Source of the DNA: Acidobacteriota bacterium
Lineage (GTDB): Bacteria > Acidobacteriota > Vicinamibacteria > Vicinamibacterales > CAVVIG01
Length of the DNA stretch: 64,000 nucleotides
Assembly (NCBI GenBank): GCA_018268955.1
Contig: JAFDVO010000015.1
Location: 62,001 to 126,000, forward strand
Direction of reading: 5' to 3'
A model generated the notes under the pieces. It saw only the letters and a program-made list of their open reading frames with translations, had not been told where the DNA came from and ran no database searches. A program made the position numbers and the translations under genes. Shown here one piece after another: positions 8,162 through 16,165 of the stretch. Position 1 is the stretch's first letter. Each line of letters begins with the position of its first letter.

Positions 8162-10710
8162 TGTTCGTCCTGCGCATGGTCTGGCGCGAGACGCGCGCCT
8201 CATGGCGGCGTCTCCTCTTCTTCTTCATCTGCATCGCCGTGGGCGTCGCGGCCATCGTGGCGCTCCGCTCCGTGATCCAGAGCGTGCGGGCGGTGTTCGG
8301 CACCGAGGCGAAGTCCCTGATCGCGGCCGATGTGCTGATTTCCACCAATCGCGCGTGGACACCAGAGGCCCGCGCGACCATCGATCGCCGCCTGCGCGAG
8401 TTCGGTGCGATCCAGTCGACCGAGTCGGTCGAGACCCCGACGATGATCCGGCCGGCGGAGGAGGGGAGGACGGTGGCGCGGATGTCGGAGCTACGCGCCG
8501 TCCAGCCGGGCTTCCCGCTATATGGCACGTTGACCCTGCAGGGTGGGCAGGCCTACTCCCACGCCCTGCTGAAGAACCGCGGCGTGCTGGTCCGCCCTGA
8601 GTTGCTGACGGCACTCGACGTCAAGGTCGGCGACGCGATCATGATCGGCAAGGTCCCGTTCACGATTCGCGGCGTCATCCAGGACGAGCCGGGCCGACGC
8701 GTGGGGGACTTCAGCCTCGGGCCGCGCGTGCTGATCGACTACGCCGACCTTCCCGACACGGGCCTGCTCACGTTCGGCAGCCGCGCCCGCAACGTCATCC
8801 TGGTCAAGCTGGCCGACGCGCAGGTCGACCCGCTGGTGACGACCCTCCGCGGCGATTTCAAGGAGGAGTTCGTCAGCGCCCGTTCGTACCGCGCGCAGGA
8901 CGACGAGATCGGGCGGGACTTCGATCGGGCCGAGAACTACCTGAGCATGGTGGGGCTCATCATCGTGATCCTCGGCGGGATTGCGGTCTCGAGCGTCACG
9001 CGCGTCTTCGTGCTCCAGAAGATGCACAGCATCGCCGTGCTGAAATGCACGGGCGCGACCAGCGGCCAGATCATGGCGATCTACATGCTGCAGGTGATGG
9101 TGCTCGGTCTCGCCGGCAGCCTGCTCGGCGTGGGGCTCGCGCGGGCGGCGGTCGCGGCCATTCCGTACTACGTCAATACGTCGACCTCCGCCACCGCGAC
9201 CTCGCTCCTCTCGGAGGTGCACTACGGTGTGACGTGGAGCGCCGCGCTCCAGGGCATCGGCATCGGCGTGCTCGTGTCGCTCCTGTTCTCCGTGGTCCCG
9301 CTGCTGCGGGTCCGGATGGTCAAGCCGTCGCTGCTGCTGCGCGACGAGAGTGCCTCGGCCGCGGGAACGGACTGGGTGCGCATCGGCGCGTTCGTCGCCG
9401 TGAGCGCGGGCCTGGTGGCGGTCACGGCATGGCAGGCGGCCTCCCTGAAAGTCGGCCTTGTGGTCTGCGCCGGTTTCAGCGTCCTCGCGCTGGTGCTGAT
9501 GCTTGCGGGTCGATTGCTGGTCCAGTTCGTCTCGCCACTGGCGAACGCTCCATCCTTTCCGCTGCGCCACGCGGTCCTCCATCTCTCGCGCCCCGGCAAC
9601 CAGACCCGCGTCATCCTCCTCGCCGTCGGCCTCGGTGCCTTCTTCATCGTCGGCGTCCGCGCGCTGCAGTCGAGCCTGCTCGAGGAGTTCTCGACCGAAA
9701 TGGCGGCCGATGCGCCTGACATGTTCCTGATGGACGTGCAGCGGGGACAGACCGACGACCTCTCGGCGTTCCTGAAGGATCCCGCTCACGGGGCCGGTCA
9801 GTTCCGGCTCATTCCGGTGCTGCGCGCGCGGGTGACCGGCGTCGCCGGCCGGGAGACGACCCTCGAGTCGTTCGAGGACGTCCGGGCCCGTGGGTCACTC
9901 GCGCGCGAGTACACCGTTACGTACCGTCCGACGCTGGAGTCGAACGAGAAGGTGATCGCCGGCCGCTTCTGGGATTCGCCGTCCGCGGAACCGGAGGTCT
10001 CGATCGAGCAGGGGATCAACGAGCGGTTCCAGATCAACGTGGGCGACACGGTGCGGTTCGACATCCTCGGCCGCAGGATCGAGGCGAAGGTGACGAGCAT
10101 CCGCCGCGTCGACTGGAAGGACTCGCGGAACGGCGGCTTCATGTTCGTCTTCCGTCCGGGCGTGCTCGATAACGCTCCGCAGACCTTCATCTCACCGCTG
10201 CGCGGCCCGGTCGGCACCACGGCGCGCGCGACATTCCAGGCGGACCTGGTCCGCCGGTTCCCGAATGTATCGGTGATTGACTTCCACGAGATCCTCGCGA
10301 CCATCCAGGACGTGATGTCGAAGGTCACGCTCGCGATATCGGTGGTCGGCGGGCTGGTGCTGTTCAGCGGCGCGCTGATTCTCGTCGGCGCGGTCGCGAT
10401 GACCAAGTTCCAGCGGGTGTACGAAGCGGCGGTGTTCAAGACGCTCGGGGCAAACACGCGGACGATCGCCCGCATGCTGCTGTTCGAGTACGGCGTGCTG
10501 GGGCTGCTCTCCGGCGCGGTCGGCTCGCTCGGCGCGATTGCGCTGTCGTGGGGTGTCAGCCGGTATGCGCTCGACATCCCCTGGCGCCTGTTCTGGGTCG
10601 AACACGTCGGGGGCGTCGTCGCCACCGCCTGCCTGGTCGCGGCAATCGGCGTGCTCTCCAGCCTCGACGTCCTCAGGAACAAGCCGCTGCTCACCCTGCG
10701 GGCCGAATAG
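8161..10710 (+). CDS. ABC transporter permease, YbbP-like, two FtsX domains
   Basis: Inner-membrane permease of 849 residues. A transmembrane helix lies at about residues 15-37, followed by a large periplasmic domain, a first FtsX block of three to four helices (about 260-390), a central pair of helices (about 415-450), a helix near 480, a second periplasmic domain and a final FtsX block (about 720-845). This two-FtsX, many-helix plan is that of E. coli YbbP rather than four-helix MacB. It follows its ATPase with a 1-bp overlap. Together with the TesA-like esterase it suggests export or extraction of a lipid-like molecule from the inner membrane, which is an inference from gene order. Confidence 0.9.
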   Translation: MFVLRMVWRETRASWRRLLFFFICIAVGVAAIVALRSVIQSVRAVFGTEAKSLIAADVLISTNRAWTPEARATIDRRLREFGAIQSTESVETPTMIRPAEEGRTVARMSELRAVQPGFPLYGTLTLQGGQAYSHALLKNRGVLVRPELLTALDVKVGDAIMIGKVPFTIRGVIQDEPGRRVGDFSLGPRVLIDYADLPDTGLLTFGSRARNVILVKLADAQVDPLVTTLRGDFKEEFVSARSYRAQDDEIGRDFDRAENYLSMVGLIIVILGGIAVSSVTRVFVLQKMHSIAVLKCTGATSGQIMAIYMLQVMVLGLAGSLLGVGLARAAVAAIPYYVNTSTSATATSLLSEVHYGVTWSAALQGIGIGVLVSLLFSVVPLLRVRMVKPSLLLRDESASAAGTDWVRIGAFVAVSAGLVAVTAWQAASLKVGLVVCAGFSVLALVLMLAGRLLVQFVSPLANAPSFPLRHAVLHLSRPGNQTRVILLAVGLGAFFIVGVRALQSSLLEEFSTEMAADAPDMFLMDVQRGQTDDLSAFLKDPAHGAGQFRLIPVLRARVTGVAGRETTLESFEDVRARGSLAREYTVTYRPTLESNEKVIAGRFWDSPSAEPEVSIEQGINERFQINVGDTVRFDILGRRIEAKVTSIRRVDWKDSRNGGFMFVFRPGVLDNAPQTFISPLRGPVGTTARATFQADLVRRFPNVSVIDFHEILATIQDVMSKVTLAISVVGGLVLFSGALILVGAVAMTKFQRVYEAAVFKTLGANTRTIARMLLFEYGVLGLLSGAVGSLGAIALSWGVSRYALDIPWRLFWVEHVGGVVATACLVAAIGVLSSLDVLRNKPLLTLRAE

Positions 10711-10741
10711 GTGTCGGCCGTCGCCGTTCGCCTGACCCCGG

Positions 10742-10750
10742 TGTTATGAT
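10742..10750 (+). promoter_or_regulatory. Extended -10 promoter for the dksA-like operon
   Basis: TGTTATGAT matches an extended -10 element (TGn plus TATGAT, five of six to TATAAT). No good -35 is seen at 17 bp, which is usual for extended -10 promoters. A start near 10757 would give a leader of about 48 nt before the ATG at 10805. Confidence 0.5.
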
Positions 10751-10804
10751 TGCGGTTTACGAAGCCCCCGTTGGGCGACCCATGGTGCAGGAGTCCTGGA
10801 GACG

Positions 10805-11140
10805 ATGGACGTGCAGGTGTACAAGGACGCGCTCCTGAAGAAGCGGACCGAGATACTGGGCACCGGCGGAATCAAGCCGCTGCAGGCTTCGATGGAGAAC
10901 AACACTCGGCAGGGCGACATGGCCGACCAGGCCACGGGCAACAACGAAGTGCACATCGCCCTGAAGCTCAAACAGACCGACGCGAAGATTCTGCAGGCGA
11001 TTGAAGAAGCGCTGACGCGGATCGACAAGGGCACCTACGGCATCTGCCGCGATTGCGGTGAGCCGATTGCCCCGGCCCGCCTCAACGCCATCCCGTGGAC
11101 GCGCGTCTGCATCACGTGCAAGGAGAAGCAGAAGTCGTGA
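10805..11140 (+). CDS. DksA/TraR-family C4 zinc-finger protein
   Basis: Likely RNA polymerase secondary-channel factor of 111 residues. It has an N-terminal helical hairpin with the acidic-tip sequence GDMADQA (37-43), close to the DxxDxA tip of DksA, and a C-terminal zinc finger with Cys81, Cys84, Cys102 and Cys105. It is shorter than E. coli DksA (151) and closer to the short DksA/TraR proteins of Acidobacteria and Myxobacteria. A GGAG-like site precedes the ATG. The stop overlaps the next gene by four bases (GTGA). Whether it works with ppGpp cannot be told from the sequence. Confidence 0.9.
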   Translation: MDVQVYKDALLKKRTEILGTGGIKPLQASMENNTRQGDMADQATGNNEVHIALKLKQTDAKILQAIEEALTRIDKGTYGICRDCGEPIAPARLNAIPWTRVCITCKEKQKS

Positions 11141-11625
11141 CGGACCTGGTTCCGCTGCTGCAGGAGTTCTACCGCGAGAAGCTGGGCATGGTGCTGCGGC
11201 ACCAGGCGGCCGCGACGCACGTCAGCCAGTACGACCACAACAACACGTACCAGTACATCATCAACCGCGAGGACACCCAGCTCTCGTGGGTTGGACGTGC
11301 GATCGTCGACCTTGGCGGTGAGCTGCCGCCGAACCAGACGGAGCCGCAACGATCGGCGTCCGGGAAGGGTGATGCCGCGGCGAACGCCCTCTACCAGGAG
11401 GACGCCCGTGACGCGGCGTCGTTCGTGGAGCGCTGGAAGCCGCGGGTCGAGGCGATGACCAACGTGCGCCACCGCAACATGCTGCGGGTCATCCTCGGGG
11501 AGACGCTCGAGGCGCAGCGGTTCTTCGAGCAGGCCCTCGCCGGCCGCACGGACCTCCTGGGCAGGCGGACGGAAGGGGTCGGCAAGCTCGAAGGGCACGT
11601 CCTCTCGACCCGCTGGATTGAGTAA
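11137..11625 (+). CDS. Unknown all-helical protein between dksA-like gene and folK
   Basis: The 162-residue product starts at a GTG that overlaps the dksA-like stop and ends by overlapping the folK start, so it is coupled on both sides. It is predicted to be all helical, with a His/Gln-rich first helix (VLRHQAAATHVSQYDHN) and a later acidic and Arg-rich helix pair. The periodicity is compatible with a ferritin-like four-helix bundle, but I cannot confirm metal ligands. I do not recognise a named family. A longer reading from 11095 would overlap the zinc finger of the previous gene, so the GTG is preferred. Confidence 0.75.
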   Translation: MTDLVPLLQEFYREKLGMVLRHQAAATHVSQYDHNNTYQYIINREDTQLSWVGRAIVDLGGELPPNQTEPQRSASGKGDAAANALYQEDARDAASFVERWKPRVEAMTNVRHRNMLRVILGETLEAQRFFEQALAGRTDLLGRRTEGVGKLEGHVLSTRWIE

Positions 11626-12088
11626 CGCGACGCCCGTCGCGATCGCCCTGGGATCAAACCTCGGTGATCGCGACGCGCACCTCGACCTCGCCGTCACCCG
11701 CCTCTCCGAGATCCTCAACGACCTTCACGTATCCTCGCGCATCGACACGGCCCCCGTGGACGTGGTCGGCGACCAGCCGCGCTATCTCAACGCGGCCGTC
11801 GTGGGCCGGACCACGCTCGCGCCGCTCGACCTGCTGCTCGCGCTGCAGGCGATCGAACGGGAGCAGGGACGTGAGCGACCGTACGTGAACGCGCCCCGCA
11901 CGCTGGATCTCGATCTCATTCTGTATGGCGACCGCGTGGTGGCCGAGGAGCAGGTGGTGGTGCCGCATCCGCGGTTCCGGGAGCGGCAGTTCGTCCTCGC
12001 GCCGCTCGCCGAGATCGCGCCGGACCTGCGTGACCCGGTGACCGGGCTCACGGTCGCGGAACTGCTCGCGCGACTCACGGCGGGCTGA
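11618..12088 (+). CDS. folK: 2-amino-4-hydroxy-6-hydroxymethyldihydropteridine pyrophosphokinase
   Basis: Transfers pyrophosphate from ATP to 6-hydroxymethyl-7,8-dihydropterin in folate synthesis. The 156-residue length is typical of HPPK. Motifs are ALGSNLGDR near the N-terminus and the signature segment with APRTLDLDLILYGD, whose Asp residues bind Mg. The start is TTG 11618, overlapping the previous stop by 8 bp. The in-frame sequence upstream is out of family, and the SNATPVAIALGSN start aligns with other HPPKs. The stop codon TGA lies inside a perfect palindrome that opens a 32-bp tandem repeat. No other folate gene is adjacent. Confidence 0.94.
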   Translation: MSNATPVAIALGSNLGDRDAHLDLAVTRLSEILNDLHVSSRIDTAPVDVVGDQPRYLNAAVVGRTTLAPLDLLLALQAIEREQGRERPYVNAPRTLDLDLILYGDRVVAEEQVVVPHPRFRERQFVLAPLAEIAPDLRDPVTGLTVAELLARLTAG

Positions 12089-12098
12089 AGCCCGCCGT
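12077..12098. terminator. Palindrome containing the folK stop codon
   Basis: ACGGCGGGCT and AGCCCGCCGT form a perfect 10-bp stem around the bases GA. The folK stop TGA (12086-12088) sits at the tip. No T-tract follows, so intrinsic termination is doubtful. The right arm is also the start of the first 32-bp repeat unit. Confidence 0.5.
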
Positions 12099-12274
12099 CT
12101 ACGTCCGGCAAGGGCTCAGACGCCCGCCGTCTACGTCCGGCAAGGGCTCAGACGCCCGCCGTCTACGTCCGGCAAGGGCACAGACGCCCGCCGTCTACGT
12201 CCGGCAACGTCACTGAAGCCCGTCGTCTACGTCCTGCAAACCTCACTGACGCCCGTCGCCTACGCCCGGCAACG
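12091..12274. repeat. 32-bp tandem repeat array, about six copies
   Basis: Units begin at 12091, 12123, 12155, 12187, 12219 and 12252, each opening with CCCGCCGTCTACGTCCGGCA or a close variant. The first three are nearly identical. The last two drift (CCCGTCGTCT, CCCGTCGCCT), and the last unit has one extra base. There are no unique spacers, so this is not a CRISPR array. The rest of the 280-bp gap (12275-12367) holds only a 7-bp hairpin (GTCACGC, loop GTTG, GCGTGAC, about 12315-12332). Confidence 0.9.
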
Positions 12275-12367
12275 GTATGCCGACGGCACGTCACGCTGCG
12301 GTGGCACTCGCAGCGTCACGCGTTGGCGTGACGTCAACGCGCCGAGCGTCCGCAGCCCCGCGCGTCG

Positions 12368-12865
12368 TCAGCGCTCCGCGGTCGCAGCGAGGTCGATGAG
12401 CGCCTGTCCTGTCAGGCGTTGCACCGTCCACTCGTCCATCGGCGTCGCGCCAATCGCCCGGTAGACGCGCAGTGCCTGCTCGTTCCAGTCCAGCACGGCC
12501 CACTCCATCCGCCCGCACCCCCGGTCCACCGCGATCCGTGCCAGATGCGCGAGGAGCCGGCGTCCGAGGCCTTGCTTCCTGAACGGCGGGCGTACGAACA
12601 GGTCCTCGAGGTAGAGCCCGGGCTTCCCGAGGAACGTCGAGAAGTTGAAGAAGTACAGCGCCAACCCCGCCGGATCACCTGATTCCGTGCGCGCAATCAC
12701 GGCGTGCGCAACGGCGCCCGGACCGAACAGCGACTCGTGCAGCAGCGGCTCGGTGGCTGTGACTTCATGCGCAAGCCGCTCGTACTCGGCCAGTTCACGG
12801 ATGAAATCGAGGATCAGCGGCACATCCTGGGGTGTGGCGGGGGTGATGCGGAACGGAGAAGACAC
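12368..12865 (-). CDS. GNAT N-acetyltransferase, SSAT-like
   Basis: Acetyl-CoA-dependent N-acetyltransferase of 165 residues, close in length and pattern to the spermidine/spermine acetyltransferase-like group. The core beta4-alpha3 region reads YLEDLFVRPPFRKQGLGRRL, with the Q/RxxGxG/A pyrophosphate loop QGLGRR, followed by the late WAVLDWNEQALRVYRAIGA segment typical of this group. Start is GTG 12865. The frame stays open upstream, but that sequence is intergenic repeat (12890-12917 and beyond), so a longer start is unlikely. It converges on folK across a repeat-filled gap. The substrate is not determined. Confidence 0.87.
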   Translation of the reverse strand: MSSPFRITPATPQDVPLILDFIRELAEYERLAHEVTATEPLLHESLFGPGAVAHAVIARTESGDPAGLALYFFNFSTFLGKPGLYLEDLFVRPPFRKQGLGRRLLAHLARIAVDRGCGRMEWAVLDWNEQALRVYRAIGATPMDEWTVQRLTGQALIDLAATAER

Positions 12866-12889
12866 TGAGAGATCGTAGGGGAAGTTTGA

Positions 12890-12917
12890 CGTGAGACGGT
12901 AGAAGTCAGAATTCGGA
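12890..12917. repeat. Short heptanucleotide array, four units
   Basis: In the phase starting at 12888 the words read GACGTGA, GACGGTA, GAAGTCA, GAATTCG, an eroded copy of the GACGTTA-to-GAAGTCA series seen at 29556 and 44586. The rest of the 174-bp gap (12918-13039) holds degenerate sequence of another kind, CACCACGGAG followed by ACACGG and CCTTCGTGTACTTCG. No gene is seen there. Confidence 0.7.
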
Positions 12918-13039
12918 CAGACGCTCCACCACGGAGAACCCGGGGCTACACGGATCCCAATAGATCTCGGTGACCTTCGTGTACTTCGCGTGGCGTGCTG
13001 CGGTTGTGACACGAACGCTCAGTTCTGGCGTCGGAACAC

Positions 13040-16000
13040 CTAGGCTCTCTGCTCATGCTCCCGCAGCACGCCGACTTCGCCGCGGCGGGTGCGCGAGGCG
13101 AGGTACTGCCGTGCGCCCTCGATGTAGACGTAGTACACCGGCGTGATGTACAGCGTGAGCAGTTGTGACACGAGGAGCCCGCCGACGACCGCGAGACCCA
13201 GCGGTCGCCTCGCCTCGGCACCGGCGCCCCATCCGAGCGCAATCGGCAGCGTCCCGACCAGGGCCGCCATCGTCGTCATCATGATCGGCCGGAAGCGGAC
13301 CAGACACGCCTCGTGAATCGCCGCCGTCGGGGACACGCCACGCGTTCGCTGGGCCTCCACCGCGAAGTCGACCATCATGATGCCGTTCTTCTTCACCAAA
13401 CCGACGAGCATGATGATGCCGACGAATGCATAGAGGCTCAGGTCGGTCCTGAAGATCATGAGCGTGAGCAGTGCGCCGAAACCGGCGGCCGGCAGTCCGG
13501 AAAGGATCGTCAGCGGATGCGTGAAGCTCTCATAAAGCACACCAAGGACGATGTAGATGACGACGATGGCCATGAGGAGGATCAGGCCGAGCCCCTGCAA
13601 TGAATCCTGGAAGGCCTGCGCCGTGCCCTGGAACCGCGTGGCTACGGTCGATGGGAGCACCTGCGCCGCTGTCGCCTGCACTGCGGTGACTGCGTCGCCA
13701 AGCGCCACTCCAGGCTTGAGGTTGAACGAGATGGTCACCGACGGGAGCTGGCCCGTGTGGCTGACCGCCAGCGGACCCGCATCGGTCGAGACACTGGCGA
13801 CCGTCGAGAGCGGGATGAGGCGCCCGGCGTTCGATCGCACGTAGAGCAGGTCGAGCGAGGTCGGATCGCGTTGGAACTCCGGTGCCACCTGGAGGACAAC
13901 CTGGTATTCGTTGTTCGGCGCGAAGATCTGCGTCACCTGCCGATTGCCGTACGCGTTGTACAGCGCGTTCTCGACCTGATTGACCGTGAGGCCGAGCGTG
14001 GCGATCTTGTCGCGGTCCATCGAGACCTTGATCTGCGGATTCCGCAACTGCAGGTCGCTGCTGACGTCTTCCAGGCCCGGCAACGATCGCATGCGCGCCT
14101 CGAGCTTCGAGGCAGCGTCGTACAGCTCCGTCGTGTCCGTATCCTGCAGCGTGAACTGATAGAGGCTGCGCGCACCCTGCGACCCGCCGAGGTTGATCGA
14201 GGGCGGGTTGGACAGGAATACGCGGATGCCGGGAATCTGCGAGAGCTTCGGCCGCAGGCGCGCGATGATCTCGTCGACCGACTCCGCGCGCTCATCGCGC
14301 GGCTTGAGGTCGGCGTTCATGCGCCCCGTGTTCACGCTGCCGCTGCTGCCGCCGGGGCCCTGACCGATGACGCTGGTGAACCCTGCAACCGTCGGCTCGT
14401 GCTGCAGAACCGCCGCGGCCGCGAGCTGGTGCTTCACCATGTCCTGGAAGCTGATCCCCTGCACCGCCTCGATGCTGACACCAAAGCGCCCCTGGTCTTC
14501 GCTCGGAAGGAACCCCTTCGGCACCCGCATGTACAGCAGCACCGTCCCGCCGAGCAGCACGATCGAGATGGTCATCGTGATGGCCCGATACCGCAGGGCC
14601 GCCGCAAGCGTCCGATCGTAGGCGTGCAAGGCGGCGTCGAACATTCGCTCGATCGCGTTGTAGAGGCGCCCGTGACGCTGGTCGTGCGGGGGCTTCAGGA
14701 ACCGGCTGCAGAGCATCGGCGTGAGGCTGATCGACACGAAGCCCGAGACGAGGATCGCGACGCCGATGGTCACCGCGAACTCATGCAGCAGGCGGCCGAC
14801 GATGCCACCCATGAAGAGGACCGGAATGAAGACTGCCGTGAGCGACACGGTCATCGCGACGATGGTGAAGGCAATCTCCCGTGAGCCGTCGAGCGCCGCC
14901 GCCATCGGGCTCTTGCCCATCTCCATGTGCCGGACGATGTTCTCCAGCATCACGATCGCATCGTCCACGACGAAGCCGACCGAGAGCGTCAGCGCCATCA
15001 GGGAGAGGTTGTCGAGGCTGTAGCCGAGCAGGTACATCGCCGCGAACGTCGCCACGATCGAGCCGGGCAGGGCCAGGGACGGGATGATCGTGGCCGAGAC
15101 GTTCCGCAGGAACAGGAAGATCACGAGCACGACCAGCGCGACGGTCGAGAGCAGGGTCAGCTTCACGTCGCGCACCGACTCGCGGATGGGGCCGGCGCGG
15201 TCGCTCCGCACATCCAGCGTAATCGCCGCTGGCAACTGCGCCTGGAAGGTGGGGAGCAGTGCCCGCACCGCGTCGACCACCTCGACGACGTTCGTGCCTG
15301 GCTGCTTCTGGATGGCCAGGAACATCGCCCTGTCTCCGTTGAACCAGGCCGCGCTCTTGTCGTTCTCCACGCCGTCGTAGACGTGAGCGATCTCATCGAG
15401 ACGAACCGGGTTGCCATTCCGGTAGGTCACGATCGTCGGGCCGTAGGCGTCGGCGTGCAGCAGCTTGCCGTTCGCGAGGACGGTGAAGGTCCGGTCCTGG
15501 CCGAACATCGTCCCGGTCGGCAGGTTGGCATTGGCGTTCTGGATGGAGGCGGCGACCTCGTCCATCCCGATGCCGTACGACGCGAGTTGCCGCGGGTCGA
15601 CGTCGACACGTACCGCGTAGCGCGCGGCGCCGAAGACCTGCACCTGCGCCACGCCGCTTACCATCGAAATGCGCTGCGCCATCGTCGTCTCGGCGTACTC
15701 GTTGACCGTGGACAGCGGCAGCGTGGACGAGCGGAGCACCAGGAACAGCACGGGCTGATCGCCCGGGTTCACCTTCTGGTACGAGGGAGGCGCCGGCATC
15801 TGTGGTGGCAGCTGCCGTACGGTCTTCGCGATCATCGCCTGCACGTCCTGGGCGGCGGCGTCGATGTTCCGGCTCAGGTCGAACTGCAGCGTGATGTTGG
15901 TGCTGCCCTGGCTGCTCGTCGAGTTGATCGACTGGAGCCCCGCGATCGTGGCGAACTGCTTCTCGAGTGGCAGCGCCACCGACGAGGCCACCGTCTCAGG

Positions 16001-16165
16001 GCTTGCTCCCGGCAGCGACGCGCTGACCTGAATGGTGGGGAAGTCCACGCTCGGCAGATCCGAGACGGGCAACTGCCGATAGGCGAGCGTCCCGAAGACG
16101 AGAAGCCCCGCCATCAGCAGGATCGTCGTGACCGGTCGGGTGATGAAGAAGGACGACGGGTTCAT
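13040..16165 (-). CDS. RND efflux transporter, HAE1 family, inner-membrane pump
   Basis: Proton-driven multidrug pump of 1041 residues, the full RND length. It has the usual first helix after MNPSSFFITRPV, two large periplasmic loops and twelve predicted helices. Proton-relay residues are intact: the adjacent aspartates of VVDDAIVMLEN (about 405) in TM4 and the lysine of GLVKKNGIMMVDF in TM10. The overall pattern is nearest MdtB/MdtC/MuxB-type pumps. The ATG at 16165 overlaps the stop of the upstream adaptor gene by 4 bp. It is the last gene of the 15-kb efflux block, and no outer-membrane channel gene lies next to it. The substrate is unknown. Confidence 0.95.
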   Translation of the reverse strand: MNPSSFFITRPVTTILLMAGLLVFGTLAYRQLPVSDLPSVDFPTIQVSASLPGASPETVASSVALPLEKQFATIAGLQSINSTSSQGSTNITLQFDLSRNIDAAAQDVQAMIAKTVRQLPPQMPAPPSYQKVNPGDQPVLFLVLRSSTLPLSTVNEYAETTMAQRISMVSGVAQVQVFGAARYAVRVDVDPRQLASYGIGMDEVAASIQNANANLPTGTMFGQDRTFTVLANGKLLHADAYGPTIVTYRNGNPVRLDEIAHVYDGVENDKSAAWFNGDRAMFLAIQKQPGTNVVEVVDAVRALLPTFQAQLPAAITLDVRSDRAGPIRESVRDVKLTLLSTVALVVLVIFLFLRNVSATIIPSLALPGSIVATFAAMYLLGYSLDNLSLMALTLSVGFVVDDAIVMLENIVRHMEMGKSPMAAALDGSREIAFTIVAMTVSLTAVFIPVLFMGGIVGRLLHEFAVTIGVAILVSGFVSISLTPMLCSRFLKPPHDQRHGRLYNAIERMFDAALHAYDRTLAAALRYRAITMTISIVLLGGTVLLYMRVPKGFLPSEDQGRFGVSIEAVQGISFQDMVKHQLAAAAVLQHEPTVAGFTSVIGQGPGGSSGSVNTGRMNADLKPRDERAESVDEIIARLRPKLSQIPGIRVFLSNPPSINLGGSQGARSLYQFTLQDTDTTELYDAASKLEARMRSLPGLEDVSSDLQLRNPQIKVSMDRDKIATLGLTVNQVENALYNAYGNRQVTQIFAPNNEYQVVLQVAPEFQRDPTSLDLLYVRSNAGRLIPLSTVASVSTDAGPLAVSHTGQLPSVTISFNLKPGVALGDAVTAVQATAAQVLPSTVATRFQGTAQAFQDSLQGLGLILLMAIVVIYIVLGVLYESFTHPLTILSGLPAAGFGALLTLMIFRTDLSLYAFVGIIMLVGLVKKNGIMMVDFAVEAQRTRGVSPTAAIHEACLVRFRPIMMTTMAALVGTLPIALGWGAGAEARRPLGLAVVGGLLVSQLLTLYITPVYYVYIEGARQYLASRTRRGEVGVLREHEQRA

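Noticed and set aside
12091-12274. CRISPR array
   Set aside because: The 32-bp units abut directly with no unique spacers, and no cas genes are in the window.
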